Shown: positions 1 through 10,769, counted from the first letter of the stretch. The stretch is DNA of 64,000 nucleotides from Prunus persica (GCF_000346465.2 NC_034016.1:6052362-6116361); one strand, 5' to 3'. The notes: generated by a model from the sequence alone, not told the origin. Program-made: numbers and translations.

Positions 1-621
1 TTTTTTTTTGTTGTTGGTGTTTTTGATAAAATTTTTTGCATATGTGTTAAACTGTGATTTGCAAGGAATAAGAATGTCTCCTTCCAAGGAATGAGGGAAG
101 TAGTGTCCCTTTTTTAATTCATGTAGCCCTTCCACCAAAACCATAATTCTCTTTCTCATCTAATGGGTTTTTTAGGTTATGTTTTTTTGTTTTGATGGGT
201 AATGATTCAAGTTTTTGCTTGGTTTCATTTTCATGGCTCTCCTCATTCTCAATTATTTGAGCCTTGTAATTTGGAAGAGAGAGTTAAAGAATTGAGATTT
301 AAAAGGGAGCAAAAGACTAAAGGTTTAGACCAAAAAAAGAAAATGTGGATTGCAGGTGAGGATTAAAGGCAGGTCAATCATGGGATGAGGAGGATTGAAG
401 GTTCAACCAAGAAAAGAAAGAAGGAGGAGCATTTCAAGGGAGAGAATGGAAGGGAATAGGAAAGGAGAAGTCAAAATACTTGACAGGTGGCGGCATTTGA
501 TTGCATTGGGATATTGATGTGGTTTACTGACCAGACGTACAAGTGCCAGGGAAGTTTTTCTACTTTCCATGCCTGGTGGGTTCCTCATATTTATTTAAAT
601 TCTTGTAACCCAAGCTTCATA
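1..621. other. No gene recognised
   Basis: AT-rich sequence with no reading frame that resembles a known protein. The short minus-strand frame at 403-588 has no domain or coding bias that I recognise. No RNA gene or clear element end is visible. Confidence 0.6.
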
Positions 622-1260
622 CTAAGTGTCAATTTGGCATTAATTATTTGGGTTGATAAGTGATTTTTTTAAAATTTTGGGAAGCCTAGTCCGTTTGGTA
701 AACTATGAGAAAATTACTTAAAAATTATTGTGAGAGAAAGCTATAAGGGAAAACAGCTAATCAGGTGCTTCATTTTCTGATTATGCAGGAATTAGTTTCG
801 AAGAGGCTCTGGGTTTAATGATTATGCAGCAATCATTTTCTGATTATGCGGGAATCAGTATCAATAACACTTTTAACAAAAAGTTTACCAAATGGCAAAC
901 TGCTTTCTCTCACAAAATATCCGACAGCGATTATTTTTACAGCATAGCAATGCCAAACCGGCCCTAAGTGCCAGTTTGGCATTTCTTATTTGAGGTGATA
1001 AGTAATTTAAAAAAAATTGAGAAGCCCAGTCCGTTTGGTAAACTATGAAAAAATCACTTATTGTTAAAAATTGATGTAAGAAAAAGCTATAAGAGAAAGC
1101 AACTAATGAGGTGTTTTTATTTTCTGATTATGCATGAATGAGTTTTGAAGAGGCGCTGGGTTTAATGATTATGCGACAATCATTTTCTGATTATACAGGA
1201 CTGAGTACCAAGAACACTTTTAACAAAAAGTTTACCAAACGCCAAACTACTTTCTCTCAC
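622..1260. repeat. Tandem pair of hAT-like MITE copies
   Basis: Two imperfect direct copies of about 340 bp, beginning near 622 and near 963. Both open with a 'taagtg.ca.tttggcatt' stretch and share 'cccagtccgtttggtaaact'-like internal sequence, a 'tctgattatg' motif and a 'ctttctctcaca' end. The first copy ends near 960 with 'aatgccaaaccggcccta', roughly the reverse complement of its start, so it has terminal inverted repeats. The second copy lacks that end. TIRs of the TAGGGC/TTTGGCA type and the small size suggest a non-autonomous hAT-like element; the family is inferred. Confidence 0.55.
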
Positions 1261-2721
1261 AACTGATTTCTCTCACATCAAATCTGATTTCAGCATGATT
1301 TTTTAATAGATTGTAATTACATGATTTTAATGTAATAGATTTTAGCATGATTTGTAATTACAAGATTTTTTTATGATTTTAATAGATTGTAATTACAAGA
1401 TTTTACTTATGATTTTTTAATTCATATGTAGGACTTTCTTGTATTCTCCAAAGTAGATTTCACCGAAGTGTGGACTGGATTCAGGTTAGCCATCCTTCAT
1501 CCATTAGTTAAAGGATGCCAAGCCTTTAAAGAAGCAGAAAGTTGAAGTTACACCAATCTTAGCTCAAATTATCATTACTATCTGTCATGTATGGCTTTCT
1601 TCAAATCATCCTGTTCTAGAGCTAAAACCATATTGGTCCCAAAATTCAAACATAACTTTTATTAAACTAAAACCATATAGCTATTAAGTTTTGGATAGAG
1701 AACTTGGTCTGGAACTGAGAATTGACGTAGGAACAAGCTACAACAAGGAAAAATCTTGAATTAATTGAATTTATAAATATTACAACATACAAGGTGATTG
1801 AATCAATTCAATTAAGAAACTGGACAGCTGAAAACAACTCAAAATGGTCCTGCTATGACATGATACTAGTACAGAACACTTGTCACTCAAATTGATTCCA
1901 CAAATTGACTAAAGAAAGACAAATAAATCAAAGGAAATAAATGAGCTAAAAAATCTATCGAGAAAAATGCACGCATATTGCATAATATGAACAACTATTG
2001 AAAGCAACGTATCTGAAATTATTGTTTAGATATCTGAAGGTAAGCCATCTGAGTCACCTTTTTTTATTGGGCAAAGAGATTATCCGTAAGATGAAAGCAA
2101 ACAAACAGTATAAACATGAAGCCAAAAGAAAGGTGGAAAACACCTCTGCAACCAAACAACCAAGAGAAAAAGAAAACAAGGACAACTATCTGAGTTTATC
2201 CACTAATACAGAAGGATCGAGTCTGGTTAAACCAAAGCCCTTGTAAAGACATCAGTACCTTGTTTATCTTCATTTGTTCATCTTCCCCAAAAACAAAAAA
2301 CGTGAGAATCAGGCATAGGAGGGTGTGATTTTTTATGGGGTTTGTTATTTATATCACCCACTCAAAAGTCTCATACAATACACCATTTAATGAAATACTT
2401 CAAAATCAATAAGTTTTTTAATACCACCGTACTTTTCCTTATCTTTTAAAAGTCCTAATTAAATACCACAAGACTTGGATAGATTATTTAAAAATCTTAA
2501 TTGAATATCACCAGATTTTTATTGATTACTTAAAAATCCTAATTGGATACCACTGGACTTTTAAGCTTCAAAACAATCTATTAAAATCTCAATCGAGGAC
2601 ACCCCCAATCTCAATTGAATACACCCATGTTAGTTTTCAGATAATTAAAAAAAAAAGTCCAATATTTGTTCACTTAAAAATTAAAAATTATGGAATTTTT
2701 CTGACAAATTATAATAGTGTT
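1261..2721. other. Intergenic, no gene; short internal repeats
   Basis: No supportable gene. At about 1290-1430 the words 'gattttaatagattgtaattaca' and variants recur. At about 2449-2566 an imperfect unit of roughly 57 bp containing 'taattgaatacca' is repeated head to tail. The frame at 1998-2246 is lysine-rich low-complexity sequence without a recognisable domain. Confidence 0.5.
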
Positions 2722-2730
2722 GAATTTTAC

Positions 2731-3406
2731 GAGAAATTATAGAATGATACAATACTACCACGTCAGCTGGTAGTACTTCCATTCAAAATATGCCATATGT
2801 CATTTTTTTATAAAAATTATAATTTTTTTTACAGCTGGATTTAATACTTTCTTTTTAACTTTAGAATAAGATTTTTTTAATTTTAAAAAGAGAAAGAACC
2901 CAAAGAAGCCGCCGGAAACCACCTCCCACCACAACTCAATCCCCATCCTCGCACTTCTTCCACCCAACCCAATAGTCCATGGATTAAGAAAATAAAAATT
3001 AAGAAAGCAAGCTCATTAGGGACTCGACAAGTTTCTGTATGTGATGGTTATTTCTTTTTGGGTTTGTTGATAATCATTTGTACAGAAACCACAAAGGAAA
3101 TAATCAGTTTTTGTTATTTCCAGTGATTTCTTTATGTGGTTCTTGTTTTAGATTAACTAGGTGGCCAACCAAAACCCTTGTGCGATTGGGTTGGGTGGTT
3201 GGTAGTGCAAGGTAGGAAGATTTGGGTTGTTGTGGGAGTTGGTTTCCAGCGTCTTTGGTTTTTTTGTTTTTTAAATATTATTCTAGAGGGCAAAAGTCCA
3301 GCCGTAAAATAAAACATTATAAAAAATTTTAAAGTGACACATGGTATATTTTGAATGGAAGTACTATTAACTGACGTGGTAGTACAGTACCATTCTATAA
3401 TTTCTC
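2731..3406. mobile_element. Foldback Mutator-like element with 9-bp TSD
   Basis: The two ends are long inverted repeats. The left arm begins GAGAAATTATAGAATG and the right arm is its reverse complement, with similarity running inward through a second pair of matching stretches near 2915-2980 and 3165-3250. The element is flanked by a perfect 9-bp direct repeat, GAATTTTAC, at 2722-2730 and 3407-3415. A 9-bp target duplication and long TIRs are the hallmarks of Mutator-like elements. It encodes no transposase; the minus frame at 3153-3434 is an artefact of the right arm. Confidence 0.8.
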
Positions 3407-3978
3407 GAATTTTACAGTCAAAATAGTTTTCCACACAGTATTTGTTTTATTATTAAAATAATTTTAAGGGTGTGATGGTTAAAAAAACACATTTAACATA
3501 AAAATTATATAAGTGAAAGTAAAATTGCTTTTCTTTTTACTATATACTTGAATAGAAAAGTCATTTCAACATAATATCTTTCTCGGTACTTTGACTAAAC
3601 TATATTTTCTTTTTGAGAACTAATCAGCCACATAACTCACCATCAAACCATGGATACATGTTGAGGATGATGAGTCAAGGGTTCCAGTAAGTGCTTCTCT
3701 TATTATTTTAGTTCTATTCTATTGCTTTGTATTTGGTATTCAATTTGGCATCTCCTTAACTTGGTTTTATTTGTCATTAGTGCCTTTTTCCATTCTTTTC
3801 GGCTTGATCTTCTAATTGTGTAATTAATTAACTGCTAATTTTTGCTTTTGCTTTGTTTACTGAAAAAATTTAAGAAACATTTGGCAAAATCTCTTATTAT
3901 AATCACAAAAGTGGGCTGGAATAAAAGGAAAGACAATAAAAAAAAATTAAAAAGAAAAATTAATATGACTTTGATTGA

Positions 3979-4797
3979 TCAGATGACATATCCACCGTTG
4001 ACTCTAATGACTTGGCCGTTGACCCACTCCCCAGCATCCCCTGCCAAGAAACCCACCACCTGAGCCACATCCTTGGGCTCCCCCAGCCGATTCAGAGGGC
4101 AAGCCTCTGCAATCTTCTTCACCGTCTCCTCACTCTTCCCTGCGAAGAACAACTCCGTCGCAACGGGCCCCGGCGCCACGCAATTCACCGTTATCCTGCT
4201 CCCCTTCAGCTCCTTCGCCAAAATCTTCGTCATCGTCTCCGCCGCCGCCTTCGACGCCGCGTAAGCTCCATATCCTGGCTTCAGCGCCCGGACGAGCGAG
4301 GTCGAAATCGCGATGATTCTGCCGCCGCCGCCGCGTCTCAGCCTCCTCGCCGCCTCCCTAGATACCAAAAATGCCCCTCTGGCGTTCACGCTGAAGGTCT
4401 TGTCCCAATCCTCCACGCTCGTCTCGGCCAAAGTTGGAAGCTTTGGGTTCAAAATTCCGGCGCAGTTCACGACGATGTGGGCTTGGGTCTCGAATTCTTG
4501 CTCTGCTCTGTCGAAGAGATGCTTTACCTGCTCGGGATCTGAGACGTCAGCTCGAACTGCAATGGCTTTGGATTGGGTATTTTCGCAACTGTTGAGCTCG
4601 GAAGCTAATTGGTCTGCTTGCGTTGAATTTGAGGAGGCGTAATTGATGACCAGCTTGGCGCCGAGGGAGTGGAGTTGGGTTGCAATGGCGCCGCCGATGC
4701 CGCGCGAGCTTCCGGTGACGATTGCCACACGGCCGTTGAGGGGAAGGGAAGAGGAAGAGGAGTTTTGGGCTTCGGGGCCGGTGATCTGAGCAGCCAT
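3979..4797 (-). CDS. Short-chain dehydrogenase/reductase, NADPH-dependent aldehyde reductase-like, copy 1
   Basis: A single-exon 272-residue classical SDR. In order: a short Ser-rich N-terminus, cofactor motif TGSSRGIG (28-35), NCAG (111-114, the usual NNAG with Cys), Ser165/Ser167 before the active-site pair Tyr179 and Lys183 (YAASK), and a C-terminus ending GGYVI. Length fits the family of plant NADPH-dependent aldehyde reductase-like proteins, which reduce reactive aldehydes or ketones; the actual substrate cannot be read from sequence. The ATG at 4795-4797 is chosen because it precedes the conserved Rossmann start and matches copy 2. Compared with copy 2 it differs at about twelve residues and a two-Ser indel. 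It carries Gly36 where GIGR is usual, and RALK instead of GGLM near 170-173. It may be the diverging copy, but the frame is open. Confidence 0.9.
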   Translation of the reverse strand: MAAQITGPEAQNSSSSSLPLNGRVAIVTGSSRGIGGAIATQLHSLGAKLVINYASSNSTQADQLASELNSCENTQSKAIAVRADVSDPEQVKHLFDRAEQEFETQAHIVVNCAGILNPKLPTLAETSVEDWDKTFSVNARGAFLVSREAARRLRRGGGGRIIAISTSLVRALKPGYGAYAASKAAAETMTKILAKELKGSRITVNCVAPGPVATELFFAGKSEETVKKIAEACPLNRLGEPKDVAQVVGFLAGDAGEWVNGQVIRVNGGYVI

Positions 4798-4874
4798 GGG
4801 TGGCTACATGGAGATGGATCTGCTCTGCTGAGGTTGTGTGTGTGAGTTTTGTTGGTGTTGGGTGGTGTGCAAGG

Positions 4875-4882
4875 TTTATATA
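4875..4882 (-). promoter_or_regulatory. Probable TATA box of SDR copy 1
   Basis: TATATAAA on the minus strand lies about 80 bp upstream of the ATG, leaving room for a leader of roughly 50 bases. Copy 2 has TATATAAT at the equivalent place. Position and sequence are seen; the function is inferred. Confidence 0.5.
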
Positions 4883-4940
4883 ATAATATTTCTAGGCACA
4901 TACATAAGCCACATCATGGATGACGATTTTGATAGCTTCT

Positions 4941-6285
4941 ACCATGCGGCACCTTCAATAGTGCACCAGGTGTACCCATGCATCATTTGTCTTTTATGAT
5001 ACTCTCAGAAAAGGTCATGTAATTATACCCTTTTTGTTTGGCAATTGGCATATAATTGGATATATTATTTTTCAATTGAGTTTATTCTTTTTAACTCACG
5101 ATGACATACTTATGAATTTCGCAATTGTATTTGTTTGCTTTTATAAATCTAAAGTTACCGTTTTAAACTCTTTTTTTATGAAAACTGTTTGACTTTTTTT
5201 TTCTTCTGATTTCGATATGTCACCTCATTGTAGCTTTACTCAAGTTCATTATGAGTTGCTGTTTTTATTTATATAAATTATAATGGCTAGTTGTGGTTAA
5301 TTCCTCTGTATTTTATGCCTAGTTTTTAAAAATCAATTGAGGTTGATAGTTTTAATTTTTTTGTTTATTTTGTTTCATAGAATTGGTGAATGCGCATCAA
5401 TATTTATTTGAGAGCTTGAAAGTCTTTATCCATCAAATTTTTTCACCTCGAGTTCTATATATTTAATTGGTTGAAATCAATTTCTAAAATAAGAACTATA
5501 TTACTTGCTGATATCTATGTTACATGGTTGTACTTTTGTAGACATCCACGAAGTATTATAAATTTATATTCTTTTCCTAACATGGCCATGTATTTTATAT
5601 TACATTGTTAGGATTAAAATCAAGAAAAACGAGTATAAAAATAGAAAGTTTACAAGTTTTCTCGTAGATTACAAGATTTTCAGTTGTGTTTACAAGGATA
5701 ATGACATAATTTTACTCGTCCAAAGTCCATTCTTATCTTGGTACTATGTATCATTTTCTTTATAAATTAGGGTATTACAGTGTTATGGATTAGGGTGGAC
5801 TATAATGTTGTTACAATTATTTCAATTATTTCACAACATTTGTAGATTTTTTCATGATTCATGAGTTAGAGGTTGCTTTATATAACTTGTAACCAAAATC
5901 AATAAAACTTGGTTAACTTTATATAAATCCAATTGGCAAAACTGAAATATTTTTTTTCACTTGTAACCAAATACAATTTTTGAACATCTAAACTATTCTT
6001 TTTGTTTTGTTATTTCTTAAATGTGAATAAATTACTATAAGGAACTAAAATACAACTGCGTAGTATAACTCGTTTACGTGTTTAATATCAATCAATGATA
6101 AGATATTCAACTTTTAAGACATAATATCAATAAATATTCACTTATATTATAATAAATATTATATGACATACTCTGAAGCCACACTATTATTACTTCTCAA
6201 GATGACATATTATTATATAAAAATATATATGTATTCCTGCTTATTCTAAAAATAACTTTAAACAAATGTCTTTATAACAAAAGAT
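4941..6285. other. AT-rich intergenic, no gene
   Basis: No supportable gene. It contains one copy of a duplicated block (5245-5690, separate entry) and stretches with repeated 'ttacaag' words near 5650-5700 that resemble the tandem array further right. Confidence 0.5.
5245..5690. repeat. Dispersed direct repeat, copy 1
   Basis: About 450 bp that recur at 22405-22893 in the same orientation. Shared stretches include 'atggctagttgtggtt', 'agtctttatccatcaaattt', 'aatttctaaaataagaacta' and 'agaaagtttacaagttttct'. Copy 2 carries an extra stretch of about 50 bp near 22635-22685. The two copies lie on either side of the tandem array and the CACTA element. Confidence 0.8.
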
Positions 6286-6985
6286 GACTCATAGCATCAT
6301 CCAACAAAAATTTTCCTTATGATCCTTCTCTGTTTTTGGGTTCATATCTTTGTAATATAATTGGTTCATGTTCCAATCAATAAAAAAAATTGTTAAATAA
6401 GAATATACAATAATATAATAATTAAATAATATATATGCACTTTATAATCAATATATAATATATAAATATGATATTTACATATAATATATACAATTTCAAT
6501 TAAAATACTCAAAATTTTATATAAGAATGTAACATAACAAAATACTAAATGAGATAATAAAGGGGAAGAAAGTGATTGAGTTACCATCTCATTTGCTTCT
6601 CATATACAAAATTTTAGAATTCAAGCTAATTCTAAATAATTTGGGAGAAATGTCTTAAAACTAAAATTATATATTATTTCTTGAATATGACTCATAGCAT
6701 ATTCAAAATATGCTTTTACAAACTTATTTCTATGCCTAAACAAATAATTTAATATATTGGCATCCTCATATTCATGTTCCTCCTCTGATTTTTGGTTCAT
6801 ATCCTTGTTATATAGGTTTCCCCTTTCCCATCCATTAAAAAAAAAATTAATAAGAATATCCACTCATAAATATAGTATTTACATATAATATGTATAATTT
6901 CAACTAAAATACTAAATTTTTTATATATGTATTGTAACATAATAAAATACTAAATGACGTAATGAAGGAGAAGAAAGTTACTAAT
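6286..6985. repeat. Direct duplication of an AT-rich unit
   Basis: Two units of about 300 bp, roughly 6286-6585 and 6690-6985. Both contain 'gactcatagcat', 'tttgggttcatatc'-like, 'atatttacatataata' and 'aaaatactaaatga' followed by 'aaggagaagaaag'. The frames at 6393-6587 and 6621-6863 fall in these units and are not believable genes. Confidence 0.65.
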
Positions 6986-7009
6986 CCCCTAGCGTCCCAT
7001 GTAAATCCC

Positions 7010-8333
7010 CATTTTATAAGGACATAGATCAACATTACAAGGAGTTGATAAGTGTGGACCTTAAGGATTTAAAATGGGGGCCTTATTCTAGTAAAGACGA
7101 TGGTTTACAAGATTAAGGACCGGTATTACAGTAGTTTGGATATGAGAGTACCATAACATTGTAAGAGGATCTTAAAACTTATAAGTTACAAGATTTGGGT
7201 AGCGATTTACAAGTTTTTGAACCAGGATTATAACATTAGGATTCACCTAATCCATAATGTTGTAAATACCTATTTACAAGGATATGGTTCTATATTACAA
7301 GGAATTGGTAACTCCAAACCATGAGGATGTAAATTGGGTCCTTATTCTAGTAAAATGAGGGTTTACAAGACTAAGGGCCGATTTTACAATTTTGGGACAC
7401 GAGGGTACCATAACCTTGTAAGGAGGATCCAAAAACAGGTAAGTTACACGATTTGGGTAGTGATTTATAAGTTTTTGCACCACGATTACAACGTTAGGGT
7501 TCTCATAATCCTTAATGTTGTAAATCTTTATTTTACAAGGATATGAATCCACATTACAATGAATTGGTAAGTGCGGACCATGAGGATGTAAATTAGGTCC
7601 TTATTCTAGTAAAATGAGGGTTTACAAGATTAAAGGCCGATTTTACAATTTTGGGTTACAAGGGTACCATAACGTTGTAAAGAGGATCCATAAACATGTA
7701 GGTTACACGATTTAGGTAATGATTTACAGATTATTGCACCATTACAACATTAGGGTTCTCATAATATTGTAAATCCTTATTTTACAAGGATATGGATCCA
7801 CATTACAAACAATTGGTAAGTCTAAACCATAAGGATGTAAATTGGGGTCCTTATTCTAGTAAAATGAGGGTTTACAAGATTAAGGGCCGATTTTACAATT
7901 TTGGGATACGAGGGTACCAAAAAGTTATAAAATAGATCCATAAACATGTACGTTGCACTATTTAGGTAGTGATTTATAAGTTTTTGCACTACAAATACAA
8001 CGTTAGGGTTCTCATAATCCTTAATGTTGTAAATCCTTATTTTACAAGGATATGGATCTACATTACAAGGAATTGGTAAGTGTAGACCATGAGGATGTAA
8101 ATTAGGTCCTTATTCTAGTAAAATGAGGGTTTACAAGATTATGGGCCGATTTTACAATTTTGGGATACAAGGGTACCATAACGTTGTAAAGAGGATCCAT
8201 AAACATGTAGGTTACACGATTTAGGTAATGATTTACATATTTTTGCACCACGATTACAACATTAAGGTTCTCATAATCGTAAAACCTTATTTTACAAAGA
8301 TATGGATCCAAATTACAAAGAATAGGTAAGTCC
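7010..8333. repeat. Tandem array of ~260-bp units, left part
   Basis: Five consecutive units, recognised by the anchor 'ggtccttattctagtaaaat' near 7070, 7330, 7590, 7838 and 8099, giving a period of about 250-260 bp. Each unit also has 'gccgattttacaattttggg', 'gggtaccataacgttgt' and 'tttacaaggatatggatcc'. The fifth unit is cut near its end by the CACTA element and continues at 21993. Overlapping frames on both strands (7295-7552, 7334-7546, 8102-8311) are repeat shadows. Confidence 0.9.
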
Positions 8334-8361
8334 CACTACTACAAAAAGTGAAAAAGACGAC
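8334..8361 (+). repeat. CACTA left terminal inverted repeat
   Basis: Starts CACTACTACAAAAAGTG and runs into the first GACGAC subterminal motif. It matches the right end with a mismatch at base 4 and a one-base length difference in the A run. Confidence 0.9.
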
Positions 8362-9431
8362 CAGAAAACAACGACGGTCTAAGTGAAAACCGTCGTGGTT
8401 TATAAAAAGACGACGGTTCTAAAAACACCGTCGTGTAATACAACCTTAGACAACTAAAAAATGGAGATTCAAATGGCTGTTCAAAAACAACGACGTACAT
8501 AATTAAACAACCGACGTCTATTTGAAACAGATTTCCGCAGTGTAAAATCAATGCCAACAAAGAACGGCAGAAGTTATGAATCGACCGACGTAGAAAGTAA
8601 AGACGACGATTTCAATAAAAACTGCCGTTTTTACTCATAAAATAACACGACGAGGTTTTCGTATAAGACGCCGTATAATTACAAACAAATCCACGGCTTT
8701 AAAATACAAAATATCGCCGTATTAAATTAATTTACAACGACGGAAAATATAAATATATCGACGTCATTCTCGTATAGTTCTACGACGTTATCTTTAAATC
8801 GTACAATAAAATTTAACGTCATATTTATTCATTTTATTCGTCGTACCTTTAATTTTAACGGTCGTCTTAATAAGAATTTTTGTTAACAATTTTTTTCTTT
8901 GATTTTCTTATCCTACGTCGGTAGATCTACTTAATGACAAGAATTGAAATAACCACGACGGTTTATATAGAACACCGCCGACATAATCAGATTTGTCTGA
9001 GATCCCAAGGGTTACGAAATCTTACCAGATGGAACTCTGTTCCACATCATAATCTTAACAGATGACACAGATTTGCAAATATTGCGTCGTGTTAGTTTAC
9101 AAATTCTAGAACATTAATTTCCCTCATTTTAAATTTCCTCGGGAAAGAAAAATCTATTTATCACGCTTTGTAATTGAAAACTAAAACTGAAAGAATACGG
9201 GAAAAAAAACTCTATTTATAATTTAAAAATAAAATCCACGTCGGTTGTAGTACACTTAACGACGTTTAACAAAATAATCTACGTCGGTAATTATAAATCT
9301 ACCGCCATCTTACCTTAATATAGACGACGAGAAAAGACGACGGTAGAACAGAAAACCGCCGTTGTTTCAGTTTCTTTAACAGTTTGGTCCTTTATCTTTC
9401 TGCAGGACTTGTATAGTTCAAAGCATTGACA
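8362..9431. repeat. CACTA left subterminal region
   Basis: About 1.1 kb dense in short words of the type ACGACGGT, AACCGTCGT, ACGACGT and CGTCGT in both orientations. In En/Spm such repeats bind TNPA; that role is inferred here by analogy. A stretch near 8993-9080 lacks the words and has an open plus-strand frame (DPKGYEILPDGTLFH and onward) that I cannot identify. Confidence 0.7.
9110..9300. repeat. CACTA internal direct repeat, copy 1
   Basis: Shares 'attaatttccctcattttaa', 'actctatttataatttaaaa' and 'aaaatccacgtc' with 10318-10500, in the same orientation with many small differences. The two copies bracket the captured RPN6 fragment. Confidence 0.75.
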
Positions 9432-9801
9432 ATGTCTTCATCATATCTCCCAGAAACTACTGATTCAATTGCTCATACTTTAGAGGCCATCTGAAGCCAT
9501 TTCTATTCTTTATCGCATTCTTGGAACCCATCTTCTTCTTCTGAAGCTCTACGGATAAAGGAAGAAGCTATCACAAATCCGACGGATCTTCTTAGGCAAG
9601 AAAATCAAGCAGAGGATCAGGCACATCTGATCTTCAGATTTCCCTGAGAAGCGAACTTTCCTTCGACAGCGAGTGGAGGCCAGGCTTGCATCTCTTTTGA
9701 TGGAAAGCAAGGAGTATTCAGAAGCACTAAGTGTCCTATCAGGCTTGATCAAGGAAGTGAGAAGGCTAGTTGACAAGCTTCTTCTTGAGAAAGACATCCA
9801 A
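9432..9801 (+). pseudogene. RPN6: Captured, broken fragment of 26S proteasome subunit RPN6 (PSMD11)
   Basis: Translation from the ATG at 9432 gives MSSSYLPETTDSIAHTLEAI, the plant RPN6 N-terminus. Further on, other frames give SSSEALRIKEEAITNPTDLL, RQENQAED, GTSDLQISL, then KRTFLRQRVEARLASLLMES and KEYSEALSVLSGLIKEVRR, all in RPN6 order. RPN6 is a lid subunit of the 26S proteasome with TPR-like and PCI domains; only the N-terminal part is here. An in-frame stop follows the first 20 codons, the segment between RQENQAED and GTSDLQISL is deleted, and frames shift, so no working subunit can be made. A 'tttctgcag' acceptor-like site just upstream suggests capture from genomic DNA. It lies inside the CACTA element on the same strand as its genes. 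Recognition is from recalled family sequence, but the match is long and ordered. Confidence 0.88.
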
Positions 9802-10599
9802 ATTATTGTCTTTGAGATGTGAGAGACAGTGTCTCTGAGAGAGGAAGAACTTGGAACCCTAAATGTAAACCGCGAAAATGAATGAAAGCGACAAATTTAT
9901 AGAATAAATTTTTAAAACCAACGGCGGTCCTTACCAAAAAACCGCCGTTTAAATTGTAAAATCAACGTCGGCATTACTGACGTATATTACAGAACTCCAC
10001 GTCGGTACATTAATAATCACGACGTCTTAAATAATCTACCATGACGCGAGTTATTACTTATGTACTTTAATTTTTGAGTTTACTACGACGGTACCTACAA
10101 CACTACTGTCGTATTTATTTACCACGTCCGAAGTTAAATTTACCGTCGTATTTTGTACTTTATACGTCGTAGTTATATGTAACCGCCGTATTATTTTTTT
10201 GAAATGGTTTTATATGTAAGCAACTTTTCGTCTACTTGACTTACACATTCGTTGTTTTTATATTCTTATTTTATTTAAATCTGTCATCCAAAAAAGAAAC
10301 TTTACATATTGCAGAATATTAATTTCCTTCGTTTTAAATTTCCTCCGGAAAAAAAACTCTATTTATAACGCACTGTAATTGAAAAATAAACTGAAGGGTC
10401 ACGGGAAAAAAAATTCTATTCATAATTTAAAAATTAAAATCCACGTCTGTTATATTAAACCTAACGACGTTAAATGAAATGATTCCACGTCGAACGAAAA
10501 ATATTGCGTCGTGTTAGTTAAAAACGACGTAGTTAAATGTAACCGCCGTATTATTTTTTTGAAATGATTTTATATGTAAGCAACTTTTCGACTTACACA
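9802..10599. repeat. CACTA non-coding region with CGTCG motifs
   Basis: Resumes the dense CGTCG/ACGACG words after the RPN6 fragment, for example 'aacggcggt', 'accgccgt' and 'acgacggt'. It contains the second copy of the internal repeat (about 10318-10500). No coding sequence is seen. Confidence 0.65.
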
Positions 10600-10769
10600 T
10601 GCACTGTTTCCAAACCCGATTAAAAATTTCAATCTCCCAGAGAAACCTTTTCGTCTTTTTTCCTTGTCAGAGCATTGTCAGAGTTTCTCATCGTCTTCCT
10701 CTCGTCTTCTTCGTCGTCTCTGAACTTAAACATCGATCATCTTCCTCTTGCTTTCATTGCACGCAAAAG
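10600..10769 (+). other. Probable 5' untranslated exon of the TNPA-Ulp1 gene
   Basis: A stretch free of CGTCG arrays and rich in CT ('ctcgtcttcttcgtcgtctc'), ending with a good donor, AAAAG|GTAAGC, at 10769/10770. The matching acceptor would be TTGCAG at 11437-11442, just upstream of the ATG at 11457. The intron between them again carries motif words. The transcription start is unknown. Confidence 0.5.

Larger units (their letters stand above)
3630..4940. repeat. Segmental duplication, copy 1 (SDR gene unit)
   Basis: This block is repeated at about 34575-35790 in the same orientation. Shared landmarks are 'gtgcttctcttattatttt' on the downstream side, the whole SDR coding sequence, and 'cataagccacatcatgg' about 120 bp upstream of the start codon. 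Similarity stops near 4940 here and near 35790 in the other copy. The downstream parts differ by indels. Everything between the copies is repeat or transposon DNA. Confidence 0.85.

Noticed and set aside
3153..3434. 93-residue minus frame as a gene
   Set aside because: It coincides with the right arm of the foldback element and has no known domain.
4012..4542. Plus-strand frame of 176 residues opposite SDR copy 1 (and 34855-35274 opposite copy 2)
   Set aside because: A GC-rich shadow of the SDR coding sequence. The minus strand has the conserved motifs.
7010..8333. CRISPR-like array
   Set aside because: Units are about 260 bp long and similar throughout, with no short repeat and unique spacer pattern; this is a plant tandem array.
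9549..9797. Minus-strand 82-residue frame
   Set aside because: It is antisense to the captured RPN6 fragment, whose plus-strand translation is clearly meaningful.
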